Assembly (NCBI GenBank): GCA_029964075.1
Contig: CM057141.1
Span: forward strand, 15,810,001-15,874,000
Reading direction: 5' to 3'
Length of the DNA stretch: 64,000 nucleotides
Source of the DNA: Patiria pectinifera
Taxonomy: Eukaryota > Echinodermata > Asteroidea > Valvatida > Asterinidae
Shown: positions 30,721 through 45,700 of the stretch, piece after piece
How the letters are laid out: each line of letters opens with the position of its first letter
Numbering within the stretch: the first letter of the stretch is position 1
Program-made: the position numbers and the translations under genes
Notes under the pieces: generated by a model
The model's input: the letters and a program-made list of their open reading frames with translations, nothing else
Databases searched by the model: none
What the model was told of the DNA's origin: nothing

Positions 30721-33700
30721 CTGAGGGAGACAAGCATGCATTTTGCCATTAAGCTTTGACTACCCCAAAAGAAAAGAAGGCTTCGATTATAAGCAGTTTG
30801 CGTGAAGCCCAGTTCATACCTGAAAGCGAAAGCGAACGTGACTTTGTAATGTCATGGCAAGTATTCGCGCTGCGAATTCGTAAAAGTTGAACATATGTGA
30901 CCCATATGTGACCCGTTCTGTCAAAAGCAGACGCTTCTGGGCAGAGGTTGAAATTGAGATAGGGCAAAAAAATAATGTGGGGGTGATTTTTTTCCATTTT
31001 CAAATTTTCGCATATTTGTAATTCTGAACATGTCTCAAATATACTATAAAAGTTTGAAACCCTAATTTGAACTCTAAATATAGTATTTTTGATGATTTGT
31101 TAAGGTATTTCAGTTAAAGAAATTACTGTTTTGTGACGTTCATGGCCATTTTCTCCATTTCGACACAATGAACTTCAAAATAGCATAACTCCGCCCAAGA
31201 ATGACCGGTTTCAAAAATTAAACCACCCATTAAAAGAAAAAGAACATATTATAACAATATGCGAAAATCTCATTTTTGACCTTATGCCCAGAAAAGTCTG
31301 ATTTTGACAGAACAGGTTACATATTTCAACTCAGGAGAATTTCGCAGCGAATATTTCATGACGTCAAATTCGCTTCGCATTCCATTTCACATAAGTATGA
31401 ACCGGGGTTTAGGGTCAGCAAATGTCTCTAGTCAACCTTCAGTCACACATCAAAGTCCAGGTTCACGAAATAATGCACGATGCCGATTTGGTTACAACTT
31501 TTCCACAGACTTGTGTAAATTTATCTGCCATGATTATCTGAAGAGGAAAATTGCCAAATCTAAGCATGCGTAATGTCCACCACTATAAATCTTGACACTT
31601 TGAAGCCGTCTGGGTGCAGACATTTTGAATTTATGTGCGTGTTTGTAGAACACAACCAAAATAGATGGATTAAATTTTAAAAGTGTACTCTAAATGCAAC
31701 GCACAAGTAAAAAATACGCCAAAAACTTAAGCGCGTCATGACGGTTCAAAAAACGTCACTGCGAAAAGCATCTGCAGCGGAGGGACGCGCACACGTTGCG
31801 CTGTTTGCGTAGAGCAAAATGAAACACTCATTTGCTGATCGTGCGTTTCGGTTTTGGGCGTATCGGCTTCGATGACGCACCGGTATGTAATACAAACGCA
31901 GATATGCAAATAGCCGTACAAAAGCCGTACAAAATTTCCAGTTTTCCATAGGTTTGTGCACAAACATGGATGCGCCCAGTTCATCGACGGTTCATCGTGA
32001 TCGATTGATTCTTGGTAAACCGTGGATAGTTGTAGCTTAAAACTGTAAATGTGTGACTGGGGCTTAAAGGGGCATCGCCAAGGTAAACAGCAACCGATAA
32101 CATTTCAGAGTCATCGAGCGGCATTGCTTGTCCTCATATATGATACTGGGCCCATGTCAAGGCACAACAGATTTGGTTCTCAAATGACTTTGCCTGAACG
32201 CATACATTTGCAAAGCAACATTTTCTGCGAGGTAGCTCCTGGTTTCCAGCCTACTGATTTATACACCGCGTCATACTCTGTGAAGTCTGGTACCCTACCT
32301 CCTTCTCCGAGTCCTCCAGCTTCTTCTTCTTCTCCTTGACCTTCATCTCAAAGACTTGCTCCATTTCGTTCTCCATCTTCTTCATCTTCATCTCGTGCTC
32401 TTGTTTCTCGTCCTCAAACTGCGCCATGGGGTTCTTGGCGGCGACCCTGAACAGCAAATCAAGATGGGGCAAAAAGGCACAAAAAAACTGAGCATCATCA
32501 GAAAAGCTTTCCTCTTTTTACCTAACAAGCTGAAAGTATTTGGGGCATCTCCGAGTGTTAATGTACTTTAGCGTACGTCACCCAACTGCACTAAAAGAGT
32601 CAGAAGTCGCTCGAGTAATTAGCCTTTTTTTAATTTTGCACAATGGGAATCAATAGGAACAGTCCACATTTTGTAACCCACATAAAACCTGCACAGATTT
32701 TCAAATGAGCGAGTTATCAATATAAAGTGGACAGTATGCCGTTTCTACTACAGATATCAAAACCGGTCGTGAAAAAAATGTCACTGACAATATTTTGCAG
32801 AATCTGGTCACAACTATCTGAAGGTCTGTCTTTGGGGTTTCCTTCGAGTATCCTCAAATCAGCAACTATTAATTTTTTTTTAAATTTTTTTAATTAAAAA
32901 TTTGATTTTTTTTTTTTTTAGAAACATCACAGGTAAACGTTTCAAGGTGGTTTATCTCTGATGTAATTTTTCCAACATGGGGCTAGTACAAATATATTGT
33001 GATAAATTCTTTTTGTGACAACTCAAATTGGAAAGATTTCCATATACGAAGTTCACTAATTTTCCTCTGTATTGACTAACAAGCCCCCAGATAGCAATTA
33101 AATGTCATCAAAGTCAATTTGAGCAGTGAGAAAATACAAGCATTTTCTTAGAAAACACTTAGAATTTTTCAGTCCAATCTCATAGGGTTTGTACACAGGG
33201 TGTTGAGTGAACTTCGTATATGGAAATCTTTCCCTCAAATTGTCTTTAGTATTTGGACTGGAAGATTCTTAAACTGGATAGAGAATTATATATATATATA
33301 TAACAAAAAAAATCTTTTCTGAAATGGTATAGGCTCCGTGCGCAGACAAGAGAGGGCGCTTTTTACCACTTTGGAACTGGTCCACGCGCGTATTGCACAA
33401 AGTATGCACAAGTTATTTTATTCTGAATGTACATTTTGTACACAAAGCCATAGCATCTGTCTCTCCCAGTGGTCTCCCCAACTTACTGTTAATGGGGTAC
33501 TTGTGCACGGGGCCCATAGTTTTAAAAGAATTTTTCTCAACTACGATGAGGTGGCACGTTTTGTACAATAAGTTCTTGTGCAAGAATAAAAACAAAAATA
33601 ATCAAAGTAGTGTCTTTGTTAGTAAAAACAAAAACAAAAAAAGGATGTGTGTTTATCTAGCTTTGTGTGAAAACTTTAGGTGTTTCTGTTTTTGGTGCTG

Positions 33701-36700
33701 ATTTTAACATTATACCGTTGCAAAGAGAAGTTTCCCACTATGTACCAAACGCAAAAAAAAAATGGCTGATCGGCAAAAGTGACCGAGTGACCAGGATGGG
33801 ATTTTGAGTGAAGGAGTGAAAATATAATTGGTCCTGTCTATGCCATGACTTGGCGTCCATGTTAAACGTTGCCAATGCTAGCTTCAAATCTGGTTCATTC
33901 CCAGCACAAAAGCGAATGCAAATTTATGCAAATTTGTGTCCTTAAGGCAAGTTTTCGCACTGCATATTCGCAGACTTCGAATACATTTGAAAGTCCGTAG
34001 AATTCGGGCGATTCACAATGCAGTGTGCCACCAAGAGTTTGCCATGGAGAGTTCATTTTTCCCAGTGCATTGTGGGAAATGGTCGACAAATTCGCAGCGC
34101 GGGACATTTGAAATTGTTAGTTTTTTCCGGTCAGTAGTTTTGTAAGCGTATGATTCCAGTATCTGTTTACCCTTTTGTTTTCTTTTTATCAATATGGTGG
34201 TTTTTTGTAAGGCGGCAGAACGCTATGCCAAAATCTATAACAAATTAGCTCAAGTTGTCTACTGACACTCATTCAAATTGTTCATGTTGTGTCGACCGTA
34301 AACTTGAAAAATAGACTCTCCATGGCAAACTCTTGGTGGCGCACTGCATTGTGAATCGCCAAATTTTTGTACAGCAAATGTTTCTTGACCTCAAATCTGC
34401 TTCCCACTCCGTTGAAGTATGAACCAGTCCATGCTTATTAATGCCTCAAAGAAAAATTGTGAACTTGAGAGTATGTGCATATATGAATGATCATTATTTG
34501 GGCAGCTGATTTCAAGGGTCAAGGGTCACAAGAGAATGTTTTAAAGGCCGGTTCATATTTTCCGTGAATGCGAATGCAAAACGAATTGATGTCATGAAAC
34601 ATTCGCTGCAAAATTCGTCGGAGTTGAAGTGTGCTAAACTTGTGCGAAATCACAGCGTGAAAGATTGCGGTCACGTCACAAATTCGCGTTCGCATGCGCT
34701 TTCGCGCCGAGCATGAACCGGGCTTAACACGAGCAGTCTTATTTCCCGAAGGTTTTGTCCTGCTTGGTCTCTTTCATTTACACACCAAAGAGGCTGCTGA
34801 AAAAAAATTCTACAACTTTCGTGAGATTGAACAATTCAAATGGGTTATGTGACAGACAATGTGGTTGGAAACCATGGGTTAATCAATGCAAGAGTCTGCT
34901 ACCAATGAAGAAGATTACCATAGGAGGCAAAATTATGAAATGTCAAAATTTCTGAAATATGGGTCCACCTTTATCATTATGACATTTCTCTAAATGGCAC
35001 TAACAGAAGTTTCCTGCATGAGACAGATATGACTACACTACGCAAGTACCCGTTAACAGAAGCCACTCTACAAGAGCCTATCAGAAGCAGAGGGCTAGGC
35101 GTATTAAACTACAGCAAAAAGCCACTCAAGCACAGCAGAAAGATCTGGGGAAACTTACATGTAAGACAAGGGTTAGCTATGCTTTCTGAGGCAAAGGAAT
35201 ACACGTGAGATTGAAGTTCAGTCATATCCCTCAAATACCAAATGCTTCACGTTCCACACTCACTTACCTTCATCACCCAGTGCAATCTCTAATTAAGTAT
35301 TACCCACAACTTTGCCCCTGCGGCAAACAAGTCATCACCATCACCACGAACTGACACTCATGTGCGCGTGAGTGCGATGTGCGCGTGAGTGCGATGTGCG
35401 CGTGAGTGCGCTGCACGCGCGCGTATCTACAGAACGGGGATATTTTGGGTTTCACGAACTGACATCCTACACAGTGCGGCACTTTTGGAGTGCACCCCGT
35501 ACATTTTCGTTTTCACGAACTGACACCAAAGCATGATGCGGCAATACAGAACGGAGAAAAATGGTTTGAAGGTTTGACACGAATCTAATCTATCCGTGTA
35601 CTTGTGTGATTATACAAATTTTTAATGAAAAAGCGTTTCAATTGGTAAAATTAACATCATTTTCAGTTCGTGAAACTGAAAATCCACGGGGTGCGCTCTA
35701 AAAGTGAAGGATGTCAGTTTGTGAAACCCAAAATATCCCGGTTCTGTAAATACGCGCGCGTGCAGCGCACTCACGCAACCGTGAGTGTCAGTTCGTGGTG
35801 ACGGTGATGAAGTATCACCCAGTCGATCAAACACACTCAATGCATGTACACTGGTACCATTCCACATCCATTCAGTAAAGTCAGTTCCAATAATCTCACT
35901 CCACGCAAGGTTATCCCAAACACACTGCAACCATCAAACAACCCGCTTTTGAAACGCTTTCTTTACACCTTCTGACCACAATCTCTACGTTAACCCATCA
36001 GCCTTGCCAACCAGTGATCTCCACGCAACTAAAAATTGGGATCTAGCTTACTAGCCAAGAGGTTCTGTACAAGCAACTAAACATCATATGCTGGTTCTCG
36101 GTCCTTCCATTCAAGTGTGGATTGGAAAACCAATGTAACTGAATCTTCTCAAGGAACTCTTTAATTTTTAAATTTAAACAAATATATACATGTGCATTTA
36201 TAAAAAAAAAACTTAAACATGCCCAAGTATTAAATTATGTGAGACATGTGAGCAAATCCAAATTGTATATCCCAACCTCCCCTTGCCTACATGTACAATA
36301 ACATTAACATAGTATTGACGCTTATACTATTTTCCTTAAAAAAAACAACCACCCAAGACAGAAGCAGTAACAGCTAGAGAAATGCTGCTGATTAATTGCA
36401 AGAAAAAGAACAAAATCTTATCCCTCAAAAGTTAATGTTAAATAATGAAAAAAAAAAAAATAAAGTATTGGTGTATTTTCGGAAAGATAAATATCAATGA
36501 CATTGTGACTGAATGTGGTACATGTATTGGCATAAGGCACTCTGGGGACGAGATGTAAATTACGATTCTGATGAACAAAAAAAAAAATCATAATATGGAT
36601 ATTCCTTGAATTCATTTCTGAGCCAAGCGTTAATATTCTGTTTTCAGAAAAGAGGAGTTAGCCAATAAACAAAACTGAACTGAAAAAAAATTGCAGTATA

Positions 36701-39700
36701 AAGTGGAAAACAAACTGTTGCTACAAAACTCCAATGTGTTGTTAGTACAGAAACAAAAAAAGCAGCAACTGCATCAAGTCCACTCGCTCCCTCTGGGGTG
36801 TATTAGTAACCATGGAACATAATGGTACTTAACATCAATGTCTTCTGTTAACAATGGCAACAAAAAGTCAGACTTGATCAAAGACTAATTGTCGCTGTAG
36901 TTGACAGGAGAGAGTGAATCGAGTACCATGAGACATGTCCACGCAGGCCTGTCAGGCTGGACGGTGATTTTTTTTAAAACAAGCGGGAAAAAGGGAGGTC
37001 CACACGGAATCCATCTTTCAAAGAAGCTTGATCAGTTACTCAATTCTCAACACATTTCTTGTACATACATGTACATGTACATGACCCTCCACATTTTCTG
37101 TCAACAATTCTTTTTTGAATACTTTTTGCAAATATGTCTTTTTGTCCCATTTTTGTGCACTGTACATGTACATTAAGCAGGGATGTAGTCGATCCCATCA
37201 CAAGTTAAATCACAAGTCCATTCACAAGTAACAGTGGATATAACAAAAGAAAGCCTTCGTCAAAGCTGATTTGAATAGCTTGTGAGTTGTATCAGGACTG
37301 GAGGACTTGTGATGGACTTGCAGGGACTTGTGATGGACTGGACTACATCCCTGACATTAAGATGTTGAACAGGTGTTGAAAATCTGAAAAAGAAAAAGCC
37401 AGATGAAAGCGATGAGATTCAAGGAAATCAGATGCGCAAAGAAGCTTGGACCGGAGAGGGATATGAACCCGAGACCAATGAACTGCAGTTCCAGTGCAAC
37501 ACAGTGAGCTCTCTAACCCCATAAGTGGAAATGTGCTTTTGTCTATCCTTGTTGATAAGGTTGACACTGTCTGGACATCAGCAGACTGGAGGACAGGAAC
37601 CATAGACCACTGGATTAAGTGCCAACTGGTATCCTACCACGCTTGGTGGTCTTTTGTTGGTTGACCCTCATTGATAAAGGTCTATATTCTCTTGACGTAA
37701 TCAGAGTGGACATGGGCATGAACCACAGACCACGTGTCTGCAGTTCCAGTGTTCTACTGTGATTTGTGGTCTTTGAAATGGTCAACCCCCCATTGATGAA
37801 GGGCGACTTGTCTGGACATTAATCAGACTTGGCAGAGACATGCACAAGGGACGTGAACCAGGGACCACTGAACTGCAGTTCCAGTGATCTACAGACCAAT
37901 CTCTATGAATCATGGTCTCCCATCGGTCAACCATTTTGCTCAAGGTTGATGTTCTGTGGCAGTTTTTTTTTATCAGAGATCTTGTTATCAAAGAAGTGGG
38001 AGAAATAAAGGCGTGTGATCCAAAGGAATGTAACATGATCTCACCTCCAGTCAGCGGTCATTTCACTGCAACAAAACAAAGCAGCATGCAATTGACATGA
38101 ATACCAGTAACATACATACATACACGTATCCCCATTGATCTCTATATAAAGACTGGATAGCGGACGCCCATACGGTTGTGCACCAGTCACATACATGTAA
38201 TTGGGCAATTCCACGGTTGCTCACGTTATATTTTTGATGTACTTTTGAGTTTCCTTGGGCTGTAATTACCTTACTGAACAGGTTTAATAGCTGTTATCCC
38301 CATGGTAGATAGAGTAGACCTAGATCTACCTAAGCACCAAAGATGACATCCAGAAAAATGTGTTATGTATGATAAACAAGACGCACAAAATCAGTTACTC
38401 ACGTTACGAAAATGTAACGTGAGTAACTGATTTTGTGCGTCTTGTAACACATTTTTCTGGATGTCATCTTTGGTGCTTAGGTAGGTCTAGGTCTAATCTA
38501 TCTACCATGGGGATAACAGTTATTAAACCTTTTCAGTAAGGTAATTACAGCCCAAGGAAACTCAAAAGTACATCAAAAATGTAACGTGAGTAACCGTGGA
38601 ATTGCCCAGTTGAATTTGCATTTTGACCAGTTCGCCCCGCTATTTCAAAAATGGCCACCGACACACGAACGTTCTACGTGTATCAAGATTTCACGCGCAT
38701 TTTGTTCACAAACACGTATTATGATGTTCTAAAAAGGACAAATTTCCGTCGTGATTATTTTTCCAAACGTCGCCAAAAGTGAACTGGGGCATTCAAAAAA
38801 GTAAACCACGCGTTTGAAAAATTGTGAACCATGGTCAGCGGTGGACAAAAGGTAAACCAGGTGAACCATGATGTTACAAAAGTAAATCACAACTGCCTAT
38901 ACAGACGGCAACTTGTCCTTTATAGATCAACCACCGGTCTTTCCACAAATGGCTTCAAATGGATTTCATCTGCAGCTTTCTGTACGCCATCCAGTCTTTA
39001 TATAGAGATCAATGCGTATCCCATACCCAAAAGGGGGAAGAACCAGGGTGGCATAACACCGGAAAGATAACATGAAAAGATGACACTTTCAAAATAAATC
39101 AGAATTTTGTTCCGAGGTTGGGTCAAAATGGAATTCCGGTACAGTTTTCTTATTTCTTCGCCACCCATTTTCCCCCCTAGCTCCATTCAATTGTACCTCT
39201 AAAAATATTCACGTATGGGTTAAAAAAAAAAGGAGAGATTATTATACACTACTATCAGTTAACGACCAATTTTCATCTGATCCCAACATTGTAACACATG
39301 CAACAATGTTTAGTGCTAGGTCTCTCCTGGGTCCCAACATATTGAATATCAGTAATGGTCAATAGTGACATACATAATGTACGAGTCACTCTAATCATAA
39401 ACACTAAAAAAAGATACATTCTACATTTTTTTTTAAAATGAAAAACACTGCTATGAACTACCTACACGTATCATGAATGCAGCTAGCAAAATACAGACTG
39501 GATAGCGCATTAGGATTAGGCCGAGGTCACTATGGCGCCAGTTTCGTAATTTTCCAAAGAAGATGGCGTCGTATGAGAGGGGTCCATCGGACATTCCGTG
39601 GACAGGTTACGGCTGTTTAAAGCTTGCATTTATCAACAGGTCAAAAAAGCAAAATACTGAAAAAGTGGCTGTTAACGTTTCAAGTATTGTATCTGCGAAA

Positions 39701-42700
39701 ACAAAAGATGCCAATTGTTTTTAACACATGTGTAGTAGACAAATCAAAGATTACAAATATGACTAAATTTGAAAATCAAAGAAAAAAAATCAACCCCGAT
39801 GACTTTTTAAAAAACATTTTTCTCCACTTCGGTCTGTGCCAAGTTCCGTCTCATTTTGCCAGAATGCCTCACATTTTGGGGCCAAATAGAGATTTGCAGT
39901 GGTTGCACAGCGTTATGCACAGCATTGGCCATATTCACTACCCCTTGAATATAAGAGATTACTCGCAAAACGGCAGCAGATGTCATGCACTAACAAAACA
40001 ATGAAGATTGAAAAGATTTTCAATATGCCCACTACATGTTAGTCCATGTAATAAGCCCTTACGAAGCAAAGGTCTATGATATGCGAGCAGATTCGGCAGT
40101 TAATTATGCAAAACTAGACTGCGTCTTGACCTCGAGATTCTGACCATTCAGCAGGCACTTTCTGTATCGGGTCTTCGGTTATATACCCGTCGTCGCGTCA
40201 TAGACAGCTATAAAAATAAATCTAGAAACGACGTCTATTATTCTTTTACAATGTGAATTGAGCAAACAAAGGCTGCGGTCATGCACTCTGTAACGCTATG
40301 TTATGCGTTGCACCAAGCTGGGAGCCAATGTGGTGTCTAGGTTTTATAAATCTTTATGCCCCGCCTTTGTTGTATTAAAAAAAACACTGCATCCGAGTTG
40401 ACCAAACAACGACTTAGTCCAGATTTCAGAATGAAATGACGTCACGATTTAGTAAAGTCAACTGGCGTGCCGGGTCTTATAAATTTGCATGCTTTTTGCG
40501 AATTTCTCAGACGTTGGACCGAAGACAGGGCTCCATGGACAACTGGTGATACTCGGGCTAACAACATGAATGGACCAGTACTTAAAATATTTCAGAAAAA
40601 TTCAATCCCAGGCAGTGTCGCAGTCGAGTCCTGTTTCCAAGTCCGACAAGTTTACTGAAATATGGGCTGATATAAAAGAAATTAAACTAAAGAAACTAGA
40701 AAGAGTGGTTGCAAGTTTATGCAGGCTTGTGATTATGGGTAGATATATTATAATTTTTTTTTTAAAAATGGCAAGCTCAGAAGAAAGAAAAAAAAGATAC
40801 TTGCTGTTTTCAAATACTATAGTATTCCTACTTACAGTATTCAAAGTATTCAATCAGCGTAGCCTTGCTGCTAAGGCTTTACTACCGATGTCACATGAAA
40901 TTTGGACTCCTAAGAAATCTGGTCTCCTCATTATCTTCACTTAGGCATGCGCAATACAGCCAAAAAGTCCGTATTTCACAGAGTCCAAATTTCACACGAC
41001 GACGACCCGATTTCATTGAGCTTGCTTAGCAGATACATACACCAAGTAAAAATCAGCTGGGAAGTGGGCACCAGTCACATGTAATACGCACCGTATGACA
41101 TTTTGGCTGGTAACCGTATTCCGTTTAGCGAATATCTAAAAAAATTAATGCGGCCTGACGTTGCAAACTTAACAAGTTCTTCTTTAAAGGCAAAATGGCG
41201 GCAGTACAAGATACAAACATGTAGGGACTCACAAGCATGCAGGGTTAGGAGGAGAAACACAAAAGGGCCACCCAACTCTCCATGTTTGTGGGTCCCTACA
41301 TGTTTGTTTCTTGTACCTCCGTCATTTTGCCTCTGAAGAAGAACTTGTTAATTTCAGGTCAATCTAGTCAGAAAGCAGTTTGCAGCAGTCCTATTCATTT
41401 TCATTAGCAAATATCTGGTGTGCTCAGCAAGCGTCTGTGCTTGGTAGTGGTGGGATTAAAATCCAGATATTTAATACAATTTTTTTTAATTCTTTTTTTT
41501 TTTGGTTGCGATTTTGAAAACCAAATATTCGAAACCAATCTTTAAAAATTTGGGCATTCCATTTTTTTGTGGCACAAGCTAAAGAAAAGAACTGGAACAT
41601 CCCCCAATTAGCTCCATGGTCTCTGATTGCAACTGTATTTACTCGCTAGTGGTCTTCTTGGTCCATGAACAGCCGGGCCAAATCGTCTGATCAGAGAGTT
41701 CCCACACATTTTTTTTATAACATTACGGCTCTCCAGTGTTTTTATAAATGCCCAGTGGTCATTAAATCATGAAAGGCATTGCATGCAGCACCGCACTCGT
41801 CACATTTTGTTGGCATGGCTGTGAGCTGAATGGGAACTTCCGGTAAATCGGATAACCGTGATTCGGTTTGAAAAAAAATTGGATAACCGGGTTTTGAAAT
41901 CTCTGATTTCTCCCACCACTAATGCGTAGCAGCTCCACGCATTGCAACCTGATTTTCAACCTCATATTTCAGTGAATATGGAGACTGTCAACAGAACTCG
42001 ACTACAACACTCATTCCTCGAAATAAATTATCTCCGTTTTAAGTGGAAACCTACTTTGAAGATTTCTTGCTGTCGCCGGCCGTGACGGCGGTCAGCTTGC
42101 GACACCTGAAGTTCTCGTAGTGTACGTTGTTCGTCACGTCCTTCAGGTCCTGCATGTGCGTCCGGATCAGCATGTTGCGCAGAGGGATGAAATCGCAGTG
42201 CTCCAAGTTTTCAACTGTCAAAGTTTGTTAAAAATGTCAATTATACAGGTAAATATTTCAAGGCCAATTTATCCAGAGGTCACGTCAGTGGTTGTGCACA
42301 AAGTTCATGGAGAGTCAAGAATATTTTCCGAAGTATTTTCTAACAAAATTAGAAATGTTTCTCAGTCCCAGAGTCATGACTTTTCAACATTTTTGCAATG
42401 ACTGACCTTCATTGAGATAATATAACGTTGTTTAGCTTTTCCAACTTTCACTCGGGAGGTAACACACTGAGTATACAGTGTTTAAAAAAAAACGTCGGTG
42501 AAGGGCAAAAAAACCTAATTTGATTTGTATCACCCCGGCGCAAAAATTCCATCTTATAATAGTTATTTAGCTAACATATGCGCCTATGAAAAGGGCTGAA
42601 GTCTCTTCGGACAGCCATGTATCTTACTACCCGACACAGTCATGAAATTCGGACGCGGTTTTAGACATACCTTCAGCGACCCCCCATGGATACTGACGAC

Positions 42701-45700
42701 CCCTGACCCGCTTGCCGTTGGCTTCCAAGATCATGTTGCTACCTACTACAGCAAATGGAACCCGTTCCTGAAGCAAAACACAATGAGAAACAAACACATT
42801 AGGATATCCAGGCTGAAGACGTCAAGAATATGCACTCTGGTGAGTTTCAATAGGCCTTATTCTTGTGCAAAAGAGTGTGCTGCAACCACACAAACTGACG
42901 TGAATCGAAGGTTACTGACCTAAACAATCTCTGATTTTTAGATTAGTGAGAGTTTGTAAACTGCTTCAATAATCTTTTTTTCTAGAGTTGGTCTGCAGAA
43001 ATTCGCTCTTTTCACACTTCCGCCATGGGCATGCACAGCCTCGATCTGGCACCTTTACACAATAAATATAGCCAGTTCAGTGATCGTGATTCTCGGGTTC
43101 ACTCCTGAACTATTGTAAAGTTGTGTTTTATTGTGTGAAGATGCTGATGGAAGAGCGTGAAAAGAGCAAATTGGTGTCCTTACATGTACAGTGCTCCCAT
43201 TTGCTAAAAAATATGGCCTATTGTAGTAAAATATAATTAGACTAATTTTGCAAGCAGAAAAACATTTCAAGTTGCTCTAGCAAATTTCACATGAGGTTGC
43301 AAGATGCTGAGCAGAAAATAAGCTTAAGAATCTTTTACTACAATCAGGCATGCAACTGGGACTTTAGCAAAAACAAGGAAACTCCAAACCACACAAGACT
43401 TTGTACAGTATTTTTCAATTTGTAATGGCATTCATGAGAAGTAAAAAACGAGGAAATCAGCAGATCCACGGAAAAGTTGCATGCCTGTACAGTAGAATGT
43501 CGCTATAAGGAACACTGCTACACAGACCTTTTATGGGGCTACACTGAACAGACTAATCTAGTGTGCGTTCCACTTTGAGTGAACACCGCAAGACGCAAAT
43601 GTTGCCAATGATTTCCCATTAGCTATGCACAACTCATTTGCATTGTTTGCATCAGGGGAACACACCCCACGTGACCACAATTGGAAGACATTATAAACCA
43701 TTATCATGTTGGGGCTATCTTGATTTTTTTCCCATTCAAATCAACGTAACCAAAGCGAGGTTGGAAGGGAAAATAGTCTGGTTCCTTTTTGCACAAAAAA
43801 CATTATCATTCAGTACTGTTATTGGACACAGGGAACATGACTGAAATGGTGGCAGCATGATAAGGGTCTATTGATGTGATTCGTGGCTTAGTACACGTCA
43901 TATATGCTTTACTTGATGCATGCGAACAGTTCAACCAACCTACTAAATGAAGTACTACTGAATGCATCTGAGCAACATGTACACGAGCCTGGGACCATCT
44001 CAGTTACAGCTTCTGATTGTGATGTGTGGATTTGTAAATTTACACACACTGCTCAACATGCTAAGCAGATTGATGGTTGAAAGCACAAATGTTTAGCACT
44101 GAATCTTTTAGGGCATGGTGGCACAGTGTGCATTAGAGGTGTAAACTGGCTGGAAAGGGAAGAACAGGAATTTGGCAAGAACCTTTTTTTCCCCGGAGGA
44201 CACAAAAAGGGGTTTACAACTCATGTGCAATTCTTAGGGAGCATCACTACCGGTATTTTGGATAATGATCTTTGGGCATCGAATGGTGCATACGGAAGAT
44301 CATGCACGACAAAATGTTGAAAGCAGGTGCTTGGCGTAAAAACTGGTCCTGGCCACACAAGTAATAGGGTGTATGTACAGTCTATATATCAGAGGAGATA
44401 TTCTTTGTATAGTATTACATCACACAAGTGCCCACGTTTACTACAGTTTATGTTGACTTTTTTTCTTTTTTGACGTCCACACAAAGGACTCACGGGAATT
44501 CATTACAGAATGGGAGAAACTATTTCTACAACAAACAGGCAGGACACACACACGAAATGAAGAGTAAAAAGCTATAAAAAGCTACATGAGTAAAGCCCGG
44601 TTCATACTTCACGCGAATGCGAATGCGAAGCGAATTTGACGTCATGAAACATTCGCTGCGAAATTCGCCCGAGTTGAAATGTGTTCAACTTTTGCGAATT
44701 CGCAGCGCGAATACTTGCCATGACGTCACAGATTCGTGTTCACTTTCGCTTTTGCATGAAGTATGAACCGGGCTTAACACTACAGCAATTATGTGGGATA
44801 AAAGATGAATCATGGAAAATGTTACACATGGAAATAGCAATGGCAACTACATGGAGTTCTGCATGGATCTCTGCTTTTGATCTGACACTACACGACAAGT
44901 CTACTTACACGCTGGATAGTTGGAGGTAAGAGAAGTATTCATATAAATGAGAAAAGAAAAAGAAAAGCAGAAAGAGTTTCAGAACTGAAAGTCTAAATCA
45001 AGAGATTGAAATCAAACTCCCGATCGAAACATCTTGAAGACTAATCCACTGACCACAATTACACGTGAATGTACATGTACATGTATGTACAAGTACATGT
45101 AGCAGCCAATACTGGGGAAGCTATTGCACATGATACATGTTGTCTTACACTGGAGATGCTCGTGAATTTTGGCAAGTTGCTAATACCCTACGGGTCAAGG
45201 GGGCATTGAGTGCGAGTTGGCAATCTGCACACATGCATGGTACCATCACAGTGTTGCTGCTAATTATGGTCGTTGGATCAGTCTGCAATAGTAGTCTCAG
45301 ATCCAGAGTGGACTCAAGTCTAACTGAGGTCTCATTTCTGGAGACTCGTGGATACAAGTCACATTGAACAAAAGCTCTGACTTGGATTAGAATCATTGTG
45401 TGGCTCGAGCTCAAACAGCAACATGCCCAGTTTTGCCTGCACTTTAAAACAATAATCATTGCTCAATCGTGCCAAAACTACCAACTCAAAAGACATCCTT
45501 ACAAATCCTGAAAATGTCAAGCAATCTTTTTTTCTGGTGAAAGACTCATTACATAACCCGTAAGTAACTTGGAACTCAGACACAGATTTTGGAGTTGGAC
45601 TGAGTCTTAGACCCAGACTCAGGTTGAAGTACATGTACACATCTCACACAAATGTCGTCTTCCTATACATCCAAATAAAATTTGAGCAGTACCTGGCTGA

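Larger units (their letters stand above)
32447..42054 (-). other. Septin intron, 9.6 kb, rich in foldback elements
   Basis: No further septin exon or other gene is recognised. The content is AT-rich sequence plus the elements listed separately. A TATATATATATATA run lies at about 33,289-33,302. Confidence 0.7.

Noticed and set aside
31304..32040. Open frames between septin exons
   Set aside because: No acceptor/donor borders or recognisable protein; they overlap foldback sequence.
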